From contig NC_089722.1 in NCBI RefSeq assembly GCF_035083965.1, positions 17,581,142-17,645,141 on the forward strand: a stretch of DNA of 64,000 bases, given 5' to 3'. Within the stretch, counting starts at the first letter, position 1; the number at the start of each line of letters is the position of its first letter. This document shows positions 1 to 12,094 of the stretch, in pieces. The stretch comes from Branchiostoma lanceolatum. Lineage: Eukaryota > Chordata > Leptocardii > Amphioxiformes > Branchiostomatidae. The notes beneath the pieces were generated by a model. The model searched no databases and was not told the origin of the DNA. It worked only from the letters and a program-made list of their open reading frames with translations. Both the position numbers and the translations under genes were made by a program.

Positions 1-2985
1 TGTGTCTTTATTTACACTCGAAATAGCTCTATTCGGCCATCAGTGCCTCAAGTCCCTCCTCATGGATGCACTGGAACAGATACATTACGAAAAGCCCTTT
101 CTGCTGCTCACCAACATCCACAAACTGCAGCATTTGTATATGAAATTTTCCTGGAAACTCATTCAGGATTCAAAAGGTTCCTTTTCTTTTGATTTAGACC
201 TTGAAGTTTTCAGGTATCCAGATGCTTGACTGTACAGTTTGCAGCCAAGCAGCACTGAACTGAGCCTGAACTGAACTTCTCTTTTCAGCAATGTTTTTGC
301 CTACTCTGTAGTAAGCTTCAACTTGATTCTGATGCCTCTTCGTTTCAATTTACAGCTGTGTCTCGCCGTGGTCGATCACCATCAGCTCCACGGAGCTTCA
401 GCTAACGGAGGCGCTGAGACCGGCCACAGGACAGCTGGAGTCCCACATCCACAAGCTACAGCTCAACAAGAACGACCGGGCCAGCGACTGTTACTGTCTC
501 ACTGCGCCACTCAATAAGATACATCAGGTAGGGCCATATCTAGTCAAGGCATTTGTTACCTCCGTGTATGGAGACTTTGTTTTCGGTACGTCTTTTTTGT
601 AGTTAGTTGAATACACTGTCAGTAGAGTGGCAGGAAGTGAGTGGGAAGATGGTATCATTGGAAAGGTCAGGCTCACGGCAGCGTCAGGAGTTCAGCTGAG
701 TTGGTAGAATTAGTCATTTATCAGACATGGCAGACATTCCAATGCATACTTTATTTAACTTCCATATAATCATTTCTTTTACACTACCAGGGGAGTGTCT
801 TGATGGGCGAATACTCTATCCGATGGTGGCGTGTGGAAGTTGACTTCTGAAATACAACCACATGCAAATACAATACATACAGGGTGGTTAAATGTTCATA
901 TGATACTTTCTTTTGCTCTACCAGGGGAGTGTTTCAATGGGAGAGTACTCTATACAAGTCATGCACATTGACTGCATGCGGATGCTGACGACTCAAATAA
1001 AACCACATACAAATACAAAGCATACAGATTGATGTAACCTTAGCCTGGGACCTCCTCCCCCCCTACTTTGCCCCTCGCGGGGTTATTTGGGGGTAATCGA
1101 AGTTGAAGTTGATGAACATTCATTCAGTCCTTTTTTTTCTGACCACCAGGGGAGTGTGTTGATGGGCGAGTACTCTATCCGCTGGCGGCGTGCAGACGCG
1201 GACGACTCCATCCCGTACGTGATGACGGTGCTGTCCCTCCCCGAAGTGCCGATCATGAACCTGCCCGTGATGGTGGAGATGGAGCTCCCGGCGCACGGCC
1301 GCGTGCGGGAGCCCCTGGGGATCACGTACGCGCTGCACAACCGCACGGCCACGGTGCAGGAGATGGAGGTGATGATGGAGCCCAGCGAAGCCTTCATGTT
1401 CTCAGGACACAAACAGGTTCGTTTGCTTGTGTGTCCATTGTAGTCATTCAGTGAAACTTTCATGTTCTCAGGACTCAAACAGGTCTTACATACTTGCTCT
1501 TACATGTATATCTGTGTGTGTGTTTGTTTTGTTTTTGGTGTGTCTGTTTACCAGTTTGTAATATGCTTGTGTGTCCATAGTCATTGAGCGAAGCCTTCAT
1601 GTCCTAAGGACACAAACTGGTCTTACAGACTTGTACTTATATCTGTGCTGCTTATTATCTCCATGCGTGGAGGTTTTGTTTTCTGTGTCTGTCTGTGTGT
1701 TTGTTTGTGTGTCCATAGTTATTTCTCAGGATACAAACAGGTTTTACATAAACTTTGTGTTTATTGCTTCATGTTCTCTGCACACAAACAAGTCTTACAA
1801 CTTGCTCTTATAGCTATTCATTTATCTATTATGTTTGTCCAACAAAGTGGAAGGTATGGCGGAACAGGTGTTCCTTGACAAAGGTCACCTTTTCAAGACA
1901 GGCATACCGAAAATATCTGTGCTGCTTGATTTGATTGATTTGATTCACTCACACTGGGAAAAAATCCCAGGCCTACTCTTTTGAATAAGTGTGATGTGTG
2001 CACATATGTTTCAGTAGTTACATGTATGTCTGTCTGTTTCAAAACCTATCCAGTTACAACCTAAGTAGGTAACTCTTTTCTTGCATATCTTATTACCTGT
2101 ATGTCCAACCTTCTTGCCATGTTATCCAGGTCCATTTCCGACTGCTGCCCTACGGGAAACACATCCTGACCTACAACCTGTACCCCCTGCTGTCAGGCCA
2201 CATGGTACTGCCCCGTCTCCACGTCAACATGCTGCGTTACCCCGGCACCACCGACCAGATCATCAGCAAGATGATGCCCACGCATGTCTTCATTATGGTT
2301 AGTGTTGACTGATTTGTTTGTTTGTTTATTTATTTGAAAAATCTCCATCAGTGACAGTACAGGATACATACTTCACTAATCTTCCTGGAGTCGTACTAGT
2401 AATTTCATTACATTACATTACATTTAGGCCATATCAAGTTGATTTTTTAACGACATCTTCTGCAGTCTCTGAATAATATGCGAGAGCCAGGGAAAAGATA
2501 GGCAAAAAAAAGCATTAGATGCCTAACTTTTAAATGTAAAGGCCATTATTGTTGTAACAAAATTTGAAGCGACAGAACATGTCATCACAGCCTTTTATTC
2601 CTGTATTCAAGAAGTGTAGAAAGTGACACTAGTGTGGTAGCCAAGTATCATTACAAATGCTATATACTAGTAGCTACCACACTGATGTCACTTTGACAAG
2701 TCTGCTCAATGTGGAAAGGAAATACATTTTTTTGGAAATCAGGTGGAAATCAATGTGTGCGGATTCATCTATAACATTTTACCGTCTGTGGTCTTAATGA
2801 AATTTCTTTTCTTTAAAATGATTCAATGGCTGCCCAGGCAGGACACTAAATAGCCAATGCTGTGTGCCTGTGAAGCTGGTGTGTTGTTGCATCTGTATGT
2901 TGCTATAAGAATTCACTGGTTTTCTTGTTTCTACCCACAGCCTACTGGAAAGGAAGCCATGGAAGAAGTCTTTGCAGGCAGCTAA
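1..2985 (+). CDS. TRAPPC11: TRAPPC11-like (partial, 3' end of gene)
   Basis: This is the C-terminal part of a TRAPP III tethering-complex subunit acting in ER-Golgi traffic and autophagy. Supported exons are 356-527, 1150-1416, 2130-2297 and 2941-2985 (TAA), all with AG/GT borders and matching phases. The protein reads CVSPWSITISSTELQL..., then GSVLMGEYSIRWRR..., then FRLLPYGKHILTYNLYPLLS and PTHVFIMPTGKE near the end. From memory this follows the vertebrate TRAPPC11 C-terminus (NFYPLMAGYQ, NINLLRFPN, PTSIFVKPQG), that is, the Gryzun region. An open frame from base 2 to a CAG/GT donor at 213 has the right phase to be the preceding exon (join makes Ser before CVSPW), but its residues are not clearly Gryzun-like, so that exon is tentative. 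The gene continues upstream of the window. Confidence 0.85.
781..993 (+). repeat. Two decayed copies of the TRAPPC11 exon 5' end
   Basis: Two stretches (781-834 and 911-993) repeat the acceptor and first bases of the exon at 1150. Both have a polypyrimidine tract, CCAG, then GGGAGTGT and the sequence for MGEYSI, and both then diverge; the first runs into an in-frame TGA. They look like tandem fragments of the exon boundary, not functional exons. Confidence 0.7.
1451..1805 (+). repeat. Decayed copies of the TRAPPC11 exon 3' end
   Basis: After the exon ending at 1416, the motif 'TTCATGTTCTCAGGACACAA' followed by ACAGGT recurs in degraded form near 1459-1484, 1581-1628, 1727-1750 and 1768-1802, each time followed by TCTTACA or TTTTACA and a 'cttgctctta'-like stretch. 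Together with the upstream fragments this shows repeated local duplication on both sides of one exon. Confidence 0.6.
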
Positions 2986-4278
2986 GGACCCTAGTAGCCG
3001 CTTGAACAGGCCTAAGTTATTACTGAAAGTCAATTCCTTCCACAAAGAAGACATACAAGAGATCTTCAACTCCCTGATGTACAGTTACATTACAGACTTA
3101 AAGCAACATCAGTGTTAAATCTAAGGCTCAAGAAAAATCAGACGATTTTAGCATCTTGTGACAAATACGGATTCTGCTATAACATTGTGATTCTGAATTT
3201 AATCAAATGCTCTATTTCACCATTTCCAATACTTAGTAAAGATGTTATACTTGCGATGACATAAGAATTCTGAATTAGGTGTTCCATGCAGTATTATACA
3301 ATGGTAGGCATCCTTCCATCCCAGTAGTAGCACTGACTCTGTTTTCGTGGCGGTGGACAGTGCCTTGAATGAATTTGTGAATGGAAATGAACATTCCAAG
3401 GTTATGCTTCCAGCATGTCTTATTTTACTAGTTTTGCTCCTATTCTAAAATTTCTAGAATGCAATACTGTGGTAACATGATAAGATATTGATAGCTACGA
3501 TATCAAGTGTAAGCAATGTTATGTGTTAAGAATCTCAACTTTCAATTTTCTTTTGGACAGTACACAATATAAATAGTGCTTACTCAGTGCAATACTATGA
3601 TACTAAAGTGATGTTTTTTTGTTGTTTTTTTTCAAGCAAAGAAATAAAACATCATAAGCAACAAGTATACGTTTCAATTCTTTTATTCCAATGTGTCATA
3701 ACCATGTATGTGTATCTACATGTATATAGCCGCGGTATGACCACCATTCACCGTAACACACCGCCATATGATACATACAGATGCTATGTTATGTGCTCTT
3801 CTGCATTATCCTGTCATCTGCATCAAACCCGGATTCAGCAACCACTCAAGGGACAGTGGAAATATGGTTGCTGACGACAGGGTGGGGTTCACTAATATCA
3901 GAGATGTAAAGATGGGACGGGACTGTTTTAATGTGGCTTGTGAGTAGAGGTAGTTGCTTGCGCTAGGTGGTTGCCCGACTAGGTTTGACTTTGATAGCAC
4001 CAAGTGTTAGTAGATATGTTTTTACAGCCATAGATCTTTGCATCTTCATTGACAGTATTGTATTGGAGCCTGTGTATGTAGTAATTGTTAATTACATACA
4101 AAGGAATGTGGTAAAAATGGAATGTTAACAAACAAGTCAAACAATGCATTTAGCGCATAATAAATTGTAGCTGAGACGGACATGTTTTCAAATATTGTGC
4201 GTCACGAGAAAAAACAAACGGCTTGGGCCACAAACAGTTAACGCCATTTCGATATCGCCAGTCTGCCTTCAGATCGCC
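2986..4278 (+). other. TRAPPC11 3' UTR and spacer before intelectin
   Basis: The 3' UTR follows the TAA at 2983-2985. A canonical AATAAA at 3643-3648 is the best polyadenylation signal. The rest (about 3670-4278) is spacer and the presumed promoter and 5' UTR of the intelectin gene; no further coding region was seen. Confidence 0.5.
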
Positions 4279-5649
4279 ATGAAGACGTTGGTTCTTATTT
4301 CGTCCCTCTTGACTTTCGCCTTCGCCGTTCCGAACGGGAATGTTCGGACTTTGGGGGAGCCCGAGGTTCTTGAGAACGCCGAGACTTGCTCCGGCTGTGG
4401 CGATATGAATGCGCATCTGACTAACTTGGAGAGCACTGTCCAAGCGCAACAGGTAAATTTATCCATTCAATTTCAAGTCTCTTCACAATAATTTTTGGGA
4501 AAGTAAGGAGATCTCGTGCTATCAAATGAATAGAAGTTTTCAGAGGCGAACGTCGCCAAGAGTTGGCTTCGGAAGTCTTAAGAGAGTGGCAGGAAGTATT
4601 ACGTACACTGCACAGTTGCCTCTGGTCTATTGCTGTGGTCTAACGATTGTCTTTTTATTCAGGCGGAAATCGACGCGTGCCTGTCGTTGCAGACCCTAGT
4701 TATCAGCCTCACTAACACAGTGAGCGGCCTGGAAAGTCGCTTGTCCCAAGCAGAAGCGTCGGTGATGGCGGCAACCACTGAGCACGGCCTGGGTACCGAA
4801 TCCAACCCGGCCCACTCCTGCCTCCACATCAAACAGACCAACCCCTCCAGCCAGGACGGCGCCTACTTCCTCGTCGGGAACGGCGGAACCGTCTACCAGA
4901 CCTACTGCGACATGACCACGGCCGGAGGCGGCTGGACGCTGGTCTCCAGCGTGCACGAGGACGACATGTACGGCAAGTGTACGGCCGGGGATCGATGGTC
5001 CAGCACCCGCGGGAACAACATCAACTATCCCGAAGGAGATGGCAACTGGGCCAACGTGCATACCTTCGGCTCCATGGGGTCGGCCACCAGCGACGACTAC
5101 AAGAACCCAGGCTACTTCAGCATCAGCGCCTCCAATGTCATGCTCTGGCACGTGCCCAACAACGTGCCCGCCAAGAACTACAAAAGCGCCGCCTACCTGC
5201 GATACCGCACGTCTGACGGTTTCCTAGACAACTACGGAGGCAGCCTGTACACACTGTTCAAAGATCACTACCCTGTCGGGTATGGCCTCGGCACGAACAC
5301 ACACGACAACGGGCCGGCCGTCCCTATTCTGTACGAGCAAGGCAGTGATCATCTAGTGGAGTCTCTCTTATCTCCTAGTGTTATTTCTCTTCAACAGGCT
5401 TCCCCCGGCTTTGTACAGTTTCGCGTCTTCAATCACGCGGCTTCCTGTATGGCAGTTTGTCCTGGTGTAACCTGCGTTCGTGGTTCCTGTGAGAACATGT
5501 GTATCGGGGGCGGCGGGTACTACCCCGATGGCGCTCCAAGGCAGTGCGGAGACTATGGATCTAAAGATTGGGACGGCTACGGTACCAACGTAGGCTTCAG
5601 CACCAGCAGACTTGCGATTGAGTCTGTCGTCATGTTTTTCTACCGCTGA
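4279..5649 (+). CDS. Intelectin (X-type lectin), secreted
   Basis: Two exons, 4279-4452 and 4663-5649, give 386 residues. Residues 1-16 (MKTLVLISSLLTFAFA) are a signal peptide. Residues about 60-90 (LQTLVISLTNTVSGLESRLS) could form a short coiled coil for oligomerisation. The rest is a full intelectin domain: YCDMTTAGGGWTLVSSVHE, then GDRWSS, YPEGDGNWAN, SDDYKNPGY, GFVQFRVFN and CIGGGGYYPDGAPRQCGDY, ending LFYR-like (MFFYR). Intelectins bind terminal 1,2-diols on microbial glycans through calcium. The whole lectin domain lies in one exon, whereas human ITLN genes are split into many. By alignment to human ITLN1, Asn260, His263, Glu274 and Tyr297 are replaced by Ser, Asn, Asp and Phe, while Glu262, Asp282 and Trp288 are kept, so ligand preference may differ. 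Confidence 0.93.
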
Positions 5650-6656
5650 AGAACACACAAGCTTGCTCCACATGTTTGGAAGAGAAAATCATAACCACTC
5701 AACGCAAGTTTCCCAGTTGTATCAACTTGATTGAGTAACTACTATTTGGCGCATCCAGCGCACATGTAGTGTTCCCTTTCAGAAAAATGGACCAGCCGGA
5801 TCGAAAACAGTTACAAATATACAAAAGAGATAAGCTTCTGTGGCAAATGCACACTAAAATCATTTAGTCACGGTTATTCTCATATCTCTTCATTTTTGAG
5901 TTGAGTTGAGTTTATTGAGAAAATCCATTAGTGATGTGCCCTTGATATAATTAAGGAGAAATATCTTTAACTGAGAAACTGATTGACCAGTGTCACTTCT
6001 GTGTCACGTTTGAAAGCTGGCAGTCAATATGATGAAATGATACTAAATCAATTCAGTCATAATGGATCTTTCCCAATGATAATACGGTGTAAAGGTTTAT
6101 GTGTATGAATCTACTAACGCATGTAAAAATCTCCGTGGATCAATTAAAGAATTCAAATAAATGTAATTTGCAATGCACGTTTTAAGATATGAATACAGGA
6201 AACACAAACAACTTTCTCTTCCTTTGTCCTTTTTATCAATAATATCCATGTGACACATATTAGTTCTAATCGACTACAATATAAACACCAAGAAAGCACC
6301 AACTTATAACTGCGAAAACACAAACAGACAGACCAAAAACAATGCCTCCCTGTGAATTGGTACCATATTCCATTAGCATTGACCTCATGGCCTGGACTGT
6401 CGCTTTTAGCAACAACATGCACTTTTATTATCGATTATTTCTACCACCTCTGACGTCTACTTCCTGCCCCTCCGTAATTCAGAAAATCATGTATGTGACA
6501 TGATATGTTATTAGGGATGTATTATTCAAATTTCTCCTGCCTAATTAGAATTAAAGTAAAATCTTTAGATGACAGCCATAGAAACACGATCATGATCCGA
6601 TGTTTGTGCTGACAGGGCAAATGTGCTGACATCTGTTCTTGTCACAGCCGTCGTCT
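5650..6656. other. Intelectin 3' UTR and convergent spacer
   Basis: This lies between the convergent intelectin and PEF genes. A plus-strand AATAAA at 6156-6161 is a likely intelectin polyadenylation signal. A minus-strand AATAAA (TTTATT near 6423) could serve the PEF gene. Nothing coding was seen. Confidence 0.45.
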
Positions 6657-9600
6657 TTAGGAGTACATCACAACCTGGATAAACTGGAAAAACAACAGAA
6701 CACCTAATGAATAATGACTATTCAAGCCCTGTCACGTTCATCGTACGACGGTTTACGATAGCAAAAAGTCATCGTGGAAGTAGTAGATTTTTCGTATTAA
6801 TGATTCATATTAATTAATCCACTGTCCCTGTGGTGTTGTCGTGGATCATTGGTGACGGTCTGTCAGAGCCTCGCTGAAAATCGCACGTCGAGTGTCACTG
6901 CGAATTTAGAGGTAACTTGATTCTTGTTCGTATGTAACTACAAGGTAGTGCCCAATTATTAATCTCCAAGCAGATCCACACCGGGCGCGAAAATCGTATA
7001 TGCTAGCCAGAGAAGGTCCAGTCAGCCAGAGAGGGTCCAATCAGCTACCGGGCTGATTGGACCCTCTCTGGCTGACTGGACCTTCTCTGGCTCTCCAAGT
7101 GGATCTGCTTGGAGATTACCCAATCATAATTATACCACCCACCAGTATATGTTACTATGCGTTTAGATGATGCTTGTGGGGAAAAAAACTGTAGCGAAGT
7201 TTTGGAAATCCACAGCTGTTGATAACTAGACATCATGGTCAGGTCCCATACTCACATCGTCGTATCCGAAGGTGGCAACTCCTGTCTGGGAGGTGTCACG
7301 GCGCCTGAAGTGGTCTAGAATACAGGGACAGAAAAAAACGTATTGGCCTAATGTTTGTTTTGCTTGTAATGTTCAAGCAAATGTTGGGGTAGCAAGTAGT
7401 GAATACTGTACCCTAACAGCTGACTGGGCTTCTTTGACAGCATCATCTTAGGACCGATCATTTTTTGATGAAGTTATTACGCAAATGTGCTAAACAATGT
7501 TAGTAAATGTCACTACCATAAAGATTTCAGTATTTTTCTATTAGTATTTTTTTGCCCTAATATTGCTTTGGTTGCCTTTAGACAGGGCACTATCTGTGTG
7601 TATCTACCTGTCAGCATCCTGAGACGAACCGCGCAGGCCACGAAGTCGTCAAACTTGATCCTCCCGTTGTCGCCGTAGCGCTTCACGATGACGTTCAAAG
7701 TTTGGGGGCTCAGCCTGTAACCTATTTGATTGAAGAGGAGCACGTTTTATAATAATAATAATTGTTTTTATTGGTCAAAAATTACCCGCAATGGCAGCCT
7801 TTCTAGCGCTGAATTGATGCAGGGTTTACAGGTTTCATATCATACGCAACATGCATACACATCTTTTGTGTCCATACTTGCACTACGTGGAACGGTCGCA
7901 AGGGTCTGGGCAGCTGCCATTCGGCGCCACCATGTGACCTTAATACGACCTTCCCCAACCGAAGTCAGGTACCCATTTACACCTGGGTGGAGTGAGGAAA
8001 GTCGTGTAAAGTGCCTTTCCCAAGGGCACAAGATCGATGACAGGACAGGATTCGAACCCGGAACCTCTTGGTTCTGAGCCTAACGCTCTGCCGTTGCGCC
8101 ACATGATCCCACCAAATCATGACAACGTCGCTCTCGAAAGGGTATTTTGTAATAGCAACAAACCATTGACTTAAGACTCACTTATTTTATTTCTTGAAGA
8201 GCTATATTTTGGGTACCTAAAACGAGAGGTTGCACGACGTGAGGTTAATCGATGCAAATACGTTCACAATGTCGGGAAGGTCTTGAATGTGTGACAGAGG
8301 GCTTTATGTGTAGCCTGACTGTCATCCTGTTTCAGTTCCAGGCTCTACCTTCACCAAGGGTTTGGTGGTGAAGGTAGAGCCTGGAACGGAAACAGGATGA
8401 CACTCATGCTACTTTAGGTGTACGTTAGCCAGATTTGACATAGTTCCGTAGATCCTGACTCACCCCAGGAGGTTATGGCAGCATGTAGCTCGTGAGGTTC
8501 CACGGTGCCGCTCCTGTCACGGTCGTGCTGCATGAAGGTTGTTTTCCACTGGTTCAGAGCCGCCCACAGCTCCTTAAACTCGTTAAACCCCATCTTCCCG
8601 CTGTAGTCGCGCTTGTAGGGTGGGTCAAGGAGCTTGTGAGCAACACTGTCATCATGAAGATCTCCCGGTCTTCAAGTCAAGATGTATGGGTTGCAAGGCT
8701 CAAATTTTCTACTAGTCTTTCAAGGTATCTTTTTTCCGGTACTCTTTGCGCAAGACATGGCTCTGCTTACAGACTAAAAATGCAAACAATCGTCTCTAAC
8801 ATAGGCAGCGATTTTGCTTCAACGTCGCGAGAACAAGAGAGAGACTTGATATGATAAACAATGAAAATCTGCATTGGGTGGACCAATTAGGTTTAAGTAG
8901 GCTATAGCAGTAAATGTATCTTCACAACTTAATGGAATATTATATTTGATATACATTTGATATATACAGACATAAACTAAGCTGACTAAGAAAGGATACG
9001 TCCAGCATCGAGATCATGATGCGGCTGGTCTCCAGGCTAAACGCTGTTGGAGGTGGACGAACAAAGAGTAATAAAGCACCTGAGTGTTTAGTATTTTCAA
9101 ACTTCAATTCATTTGTCATGTCAAGGCCGTCCTTGTATCAGAAAGCTAATCGAGCGTGCATGCGCACGCGCGTGGTGTTTGTGAGTGAGTGAGTGTGTAT
9201 GTGCGTGCATGTGTGTGCATGTGTTTGTCTTTCTGCTCTCTGTTTTAACACAACTGAACTGTGCGTCTTAACTGTAGAATGTGATTTTAGTATTTTGATG
9301 CTTACAGTTAGTGTTTTTAAGTGTTCCAGTAATAGTATGTAAATGAGCGTGCAATTCAGCCGTCAGGCTGACATATGTTCCTTTGTGCAATAAACCAACA
9401 CTACTAAAAACCAATACTACTAGAATGGTGACGAAGTCTTACGTTGGTAGGTTCCGCTGATCCCAGAAGATGTCAGGCATTTCTGCAGCTCCCTGGCGTC
9501 AACCTGCCCGTCCTGTTGAATCACCATCAACATGACATTATCTCATACAAAGCATTTCAATGCAAGCCAAGTTCAAACGGGAAGGCTGGAAACAGAATTC

Positions 9601-11070
9601 TAGACACCCCTACGTATACCGTAGGTGGAACTATCATACTAGTAGTTAGATGACGTTGACCAATCAGAATAGGAGACACACATGACGTTGACTAATCAGA
9701 AGGAGTGATACACATGCGACAATGAGTCAGTAGAGTAGAGTAGATTTGAAAAAATAAGTTACATGCCAAATTGGGAATGTTACGAAAAATGCCTTATGAT
9801 ATGACAACATATACACCTTGGGGCGGGTCATTAACCTTAAGTGACCTGTAGTCTAGGAGACAAGGTTACTTACCGCTCCAGCAACAGAAGAGAAGTAGCC
9901 ATATAGCGGATCAGCCTGTGGTTGGACCTGTGCACAGGTGAGGGACATGTATAACAAAACAATATATGGCAGTTTGGCTCGCCAATGAGGCGTCGGTAAC
10001 AAATATCGCAAATATCCTTCCACTGCCGTCAGCCTGTCACCTTGCTACCTTGAATCCAGAAATATTCTTGTTTGACATACATAAACTAGGAACACAACAG
10101 ACCGTTCACATTGATATATCAGTTATCTGATACATAAACTAGGAACACAACAGACCGTTCACATTGATATATCAGTTATCTGATGCATTTATGGCACACA
10201 CATCATTTCTTTGTATGTCCTAGCTTGTAGGTGGCAGCCTCACAGTTGAGGTCCAGGTTCCAGTAGTTAACTGGGAGACCCCGGTTCAAATCATTTCGGG
10301 CTGGACATCTCGGTTGGGGCTGCACCCGTCTTTCGGAAGGGACGTAAAATGGAGGTCCCGTGTTCAGAAGGTGCCTTTAGCACGTTTAAGGGGAGGGGAT
10401 AGCAACCTCTCCCTGTAAAGACATACTCTCCTACTGAAACAGGAAACTTACTGACTTGTGTGCCACTAGGAACTATATATATATAAGGTGAACAGCAACA
10501 ACAACGTACCTGTCTCGCAGTCTTGGACAAGGATCCAGCAAGTGGATCTACCTGTCCTCGCACCTGTGGATGTCACAAGGAAGGTAACGTAAGCTACATA
10601 TCCAGTCTTATAACCGAATAATTGCAATCCAAGAAAATTCAAAATGCGTACCTCGTTATCGCCATGATCAGTTCGCTCTCCTGCTAGACTTCGAAGGCCT
10701 TCTATCTTTTCTAGCAAAGACTCAATCTTAGATTCTGCTGGGTTTCTGTAAAAAACGGCGCGAAAAAAGTAATTAAGTTTTTACCTACAAACTACATGTG
10801 CATAGCATTATCAGTCTGTCTTTAAAGTTCATAGCTTTGATGATGATGATGTTCGTCGATCATGGTCATAACTTTATTATAAAACACAAAGTTGTTTTGA
10901 TTCCCCAACGCCCGTTACTGACCGAAAACAAACGAGCCTTCAGTTTGTTAAAATGATGTTGATATGGTTGAAACAAACAAATCTGAAATTCACCTGTTGG
11001 AAAAGCCCTCCACAGAAAGTCCGGAAGCCAGCAAGCACACCAGACAGACAATCATTGGATGAAGCGCCAT
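6657..11070 (-). CDS. Sorcin/grancalcin-like penta-EF-hand protein with signal peptide (copy A)
   Basis: Ten exons on the minus strand: 11070-10994, 10745-10652, 10563-10510, 9927-9874, 9512-9443, 9043-9000, 8611-8464, 7721-7608, 7314-7256 and 6683-6657. All phases agree and give 246 residues. The C-terminal ~165 residues follow sorcin: DPLYGYFSSVAGA|DGQVDA (EF1), [18 protein letters not shown] (EF2, loop DRDYSGKMGFNE intact), DRDRSGTVEPHE (EF3 intact), [17 protein letters not shown] (EF4), HFRRRD and YDDFIQVVMYS at the end (EF5). PEF proteins are normally cytosolic calcium sensors with Gly/Pro-rich N-termini. Here residues 1-22 ([20 protein letters not shown]) form a classic signal peptide, and the linker is not Gly/Pro-rich. 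Copy B lies upstream in the same orientation, so this is a tandem duplication. Confidence 0.88.
6960..7118. mobile_element. Foldback MITE, TAATCTCC family, 9-bp target duplication
   Basis: Inverted-repeat element starting TAATCTCCAAGCAGATC and ending in its complement, with inner palindromic arms around 'ccagagaaggtccagtcagc'. It is flanked by CCCAATTAT (6951-6959) and CCCAATCAT (7119-7127), a 9-bp target duplication with one mismatch. It lies in the last intron of PEF copy A. Confidence 0.8.
7747..8112 (-). mobile_element. tRNA-derived SINE
   Basis: Read on the minus strand, the element starts TGGGATCATGTGGCGCAACG, has an A-box-like TGGCGCAACGG and a perfect RNA polymerase III B box (GGTTCGAATCC, plus coordinates 8048-8058), then a body containing 'gggaaaggcactttacac', and ends in an ATT-rich tail at about 7747-7760. 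This is the usual plan of a tRNA-derived SINE. It lies in an intron of PEF copy A. Confidence 0.75.
8311..8411. mobile_element. Foldback MITE, TAGCCT family, 9-bp target duplication
   Basis: Two arms of about 45 bp around 'ccaggctctaccttcacca' form a hairpin. Ends are TAGCCT.../...ATGCTA. Flanks CTTTATGTG (8302-8310) and CTTTAGGTG (8412-8420) are a 9-bp target duplication with one mismatch. Confidence 0.75.
10077..10186. repeat. Tandem duplication, 53-bp unit
   Basis: Two nearly identical head-to-tail copies of a 53-bp unit that begins 'acataaactaggaacacaac', in an intron of PEF copy A. Confidence 0.9.
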
Positions 11071-12043
11071 CTTCTCGGACATCTGATAACTACAACTGGA
11101 CTGGGAAGAAAACAGTATAGGCTAATAAGTAAATCTGACTACCTTCAAATGGGGGGGGGGGGGGGCTCCTATAGACTAAGGCTAGTTGCAGGCCCCTTAC
11201 TCCAATAGACATTCCATACAACAAAGATGCATCTCTGTCTCTAGCTTGGAACCCATCTTTTTCAACATGTAGCTCCAGTTCGCTCCTCTGATTGCATCCA
11301 AGAATAACATTACCGATTTTAATTGTTCAAAATGTGTAGTCGGGATCGGCTGGTGCAGACAACTATCAAAACTAGCAGGCAATCTCGTCGACTAACTCCG
11401 GACCACAGATGACACGACAAACTACCAACCACGGTCTGGGGAAATTCGGGAGGATATATGGTCGTCTATGTGTGATAGGGGTTTGGCTCTCCCCAGCTTA
11501 TGCTAACAAAACGTAGCAGCAAGATTTTGCGATTACAACAATTTTGCCATTTCAGCCTAATGAATTCGACTCCGACCAGTGTGTCCCGTTTAGCTGAGTC
11601 TCCGAAAATCAGGCAAAATATAGAATTAAACACTGGAACACATGTTCAACCGCAGTGCATGGAAAAACTATATACGTGTAGCATGTCTAGAGCATGGAAA
11701 AGAAGAGAATAATTGTCCTACAAATTATTCCTGAACACCTGTTGTCTGCTCCGGGCGGGGTCTTGTGGGGTGACAAAAGTCGTCCAACCTGTCCTGTAAG
11801 TATTGTGTTTGTGTCTGAAACCGCCAGGGGGCAGCAGGTGTCCCTGACACGTGGTTACATTGCATGGATGATAACGTTGTTGGCCAAACCTGAGACGTTT
11901 AAATGGGTCACAGTTTCTTCACATACACGGTCAACCTCACCAAATGTACACACACAAGCACACGCACACACACATGCCACGCAGAAAAACGAGCATTCAA
12001 ACACACACATACATACACACACACACACACACAAGCACATAAA

Positions 12044-12094
<51 letters not shown>

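Noticed and set aside
5391-5399. Possible splice acceptor inside the intelectin lectin exon (cttcaacag)
   Set aside because: The sequence before it keeps the length and frame of the intelectin family, and no donor lies at a plausible distance.
7990-8112. Possible functional tRNA gene
   Set aside because: The acceptor stem and cloverleaf do not close and the unit runs into a SINE body with an ATT-rich tail.
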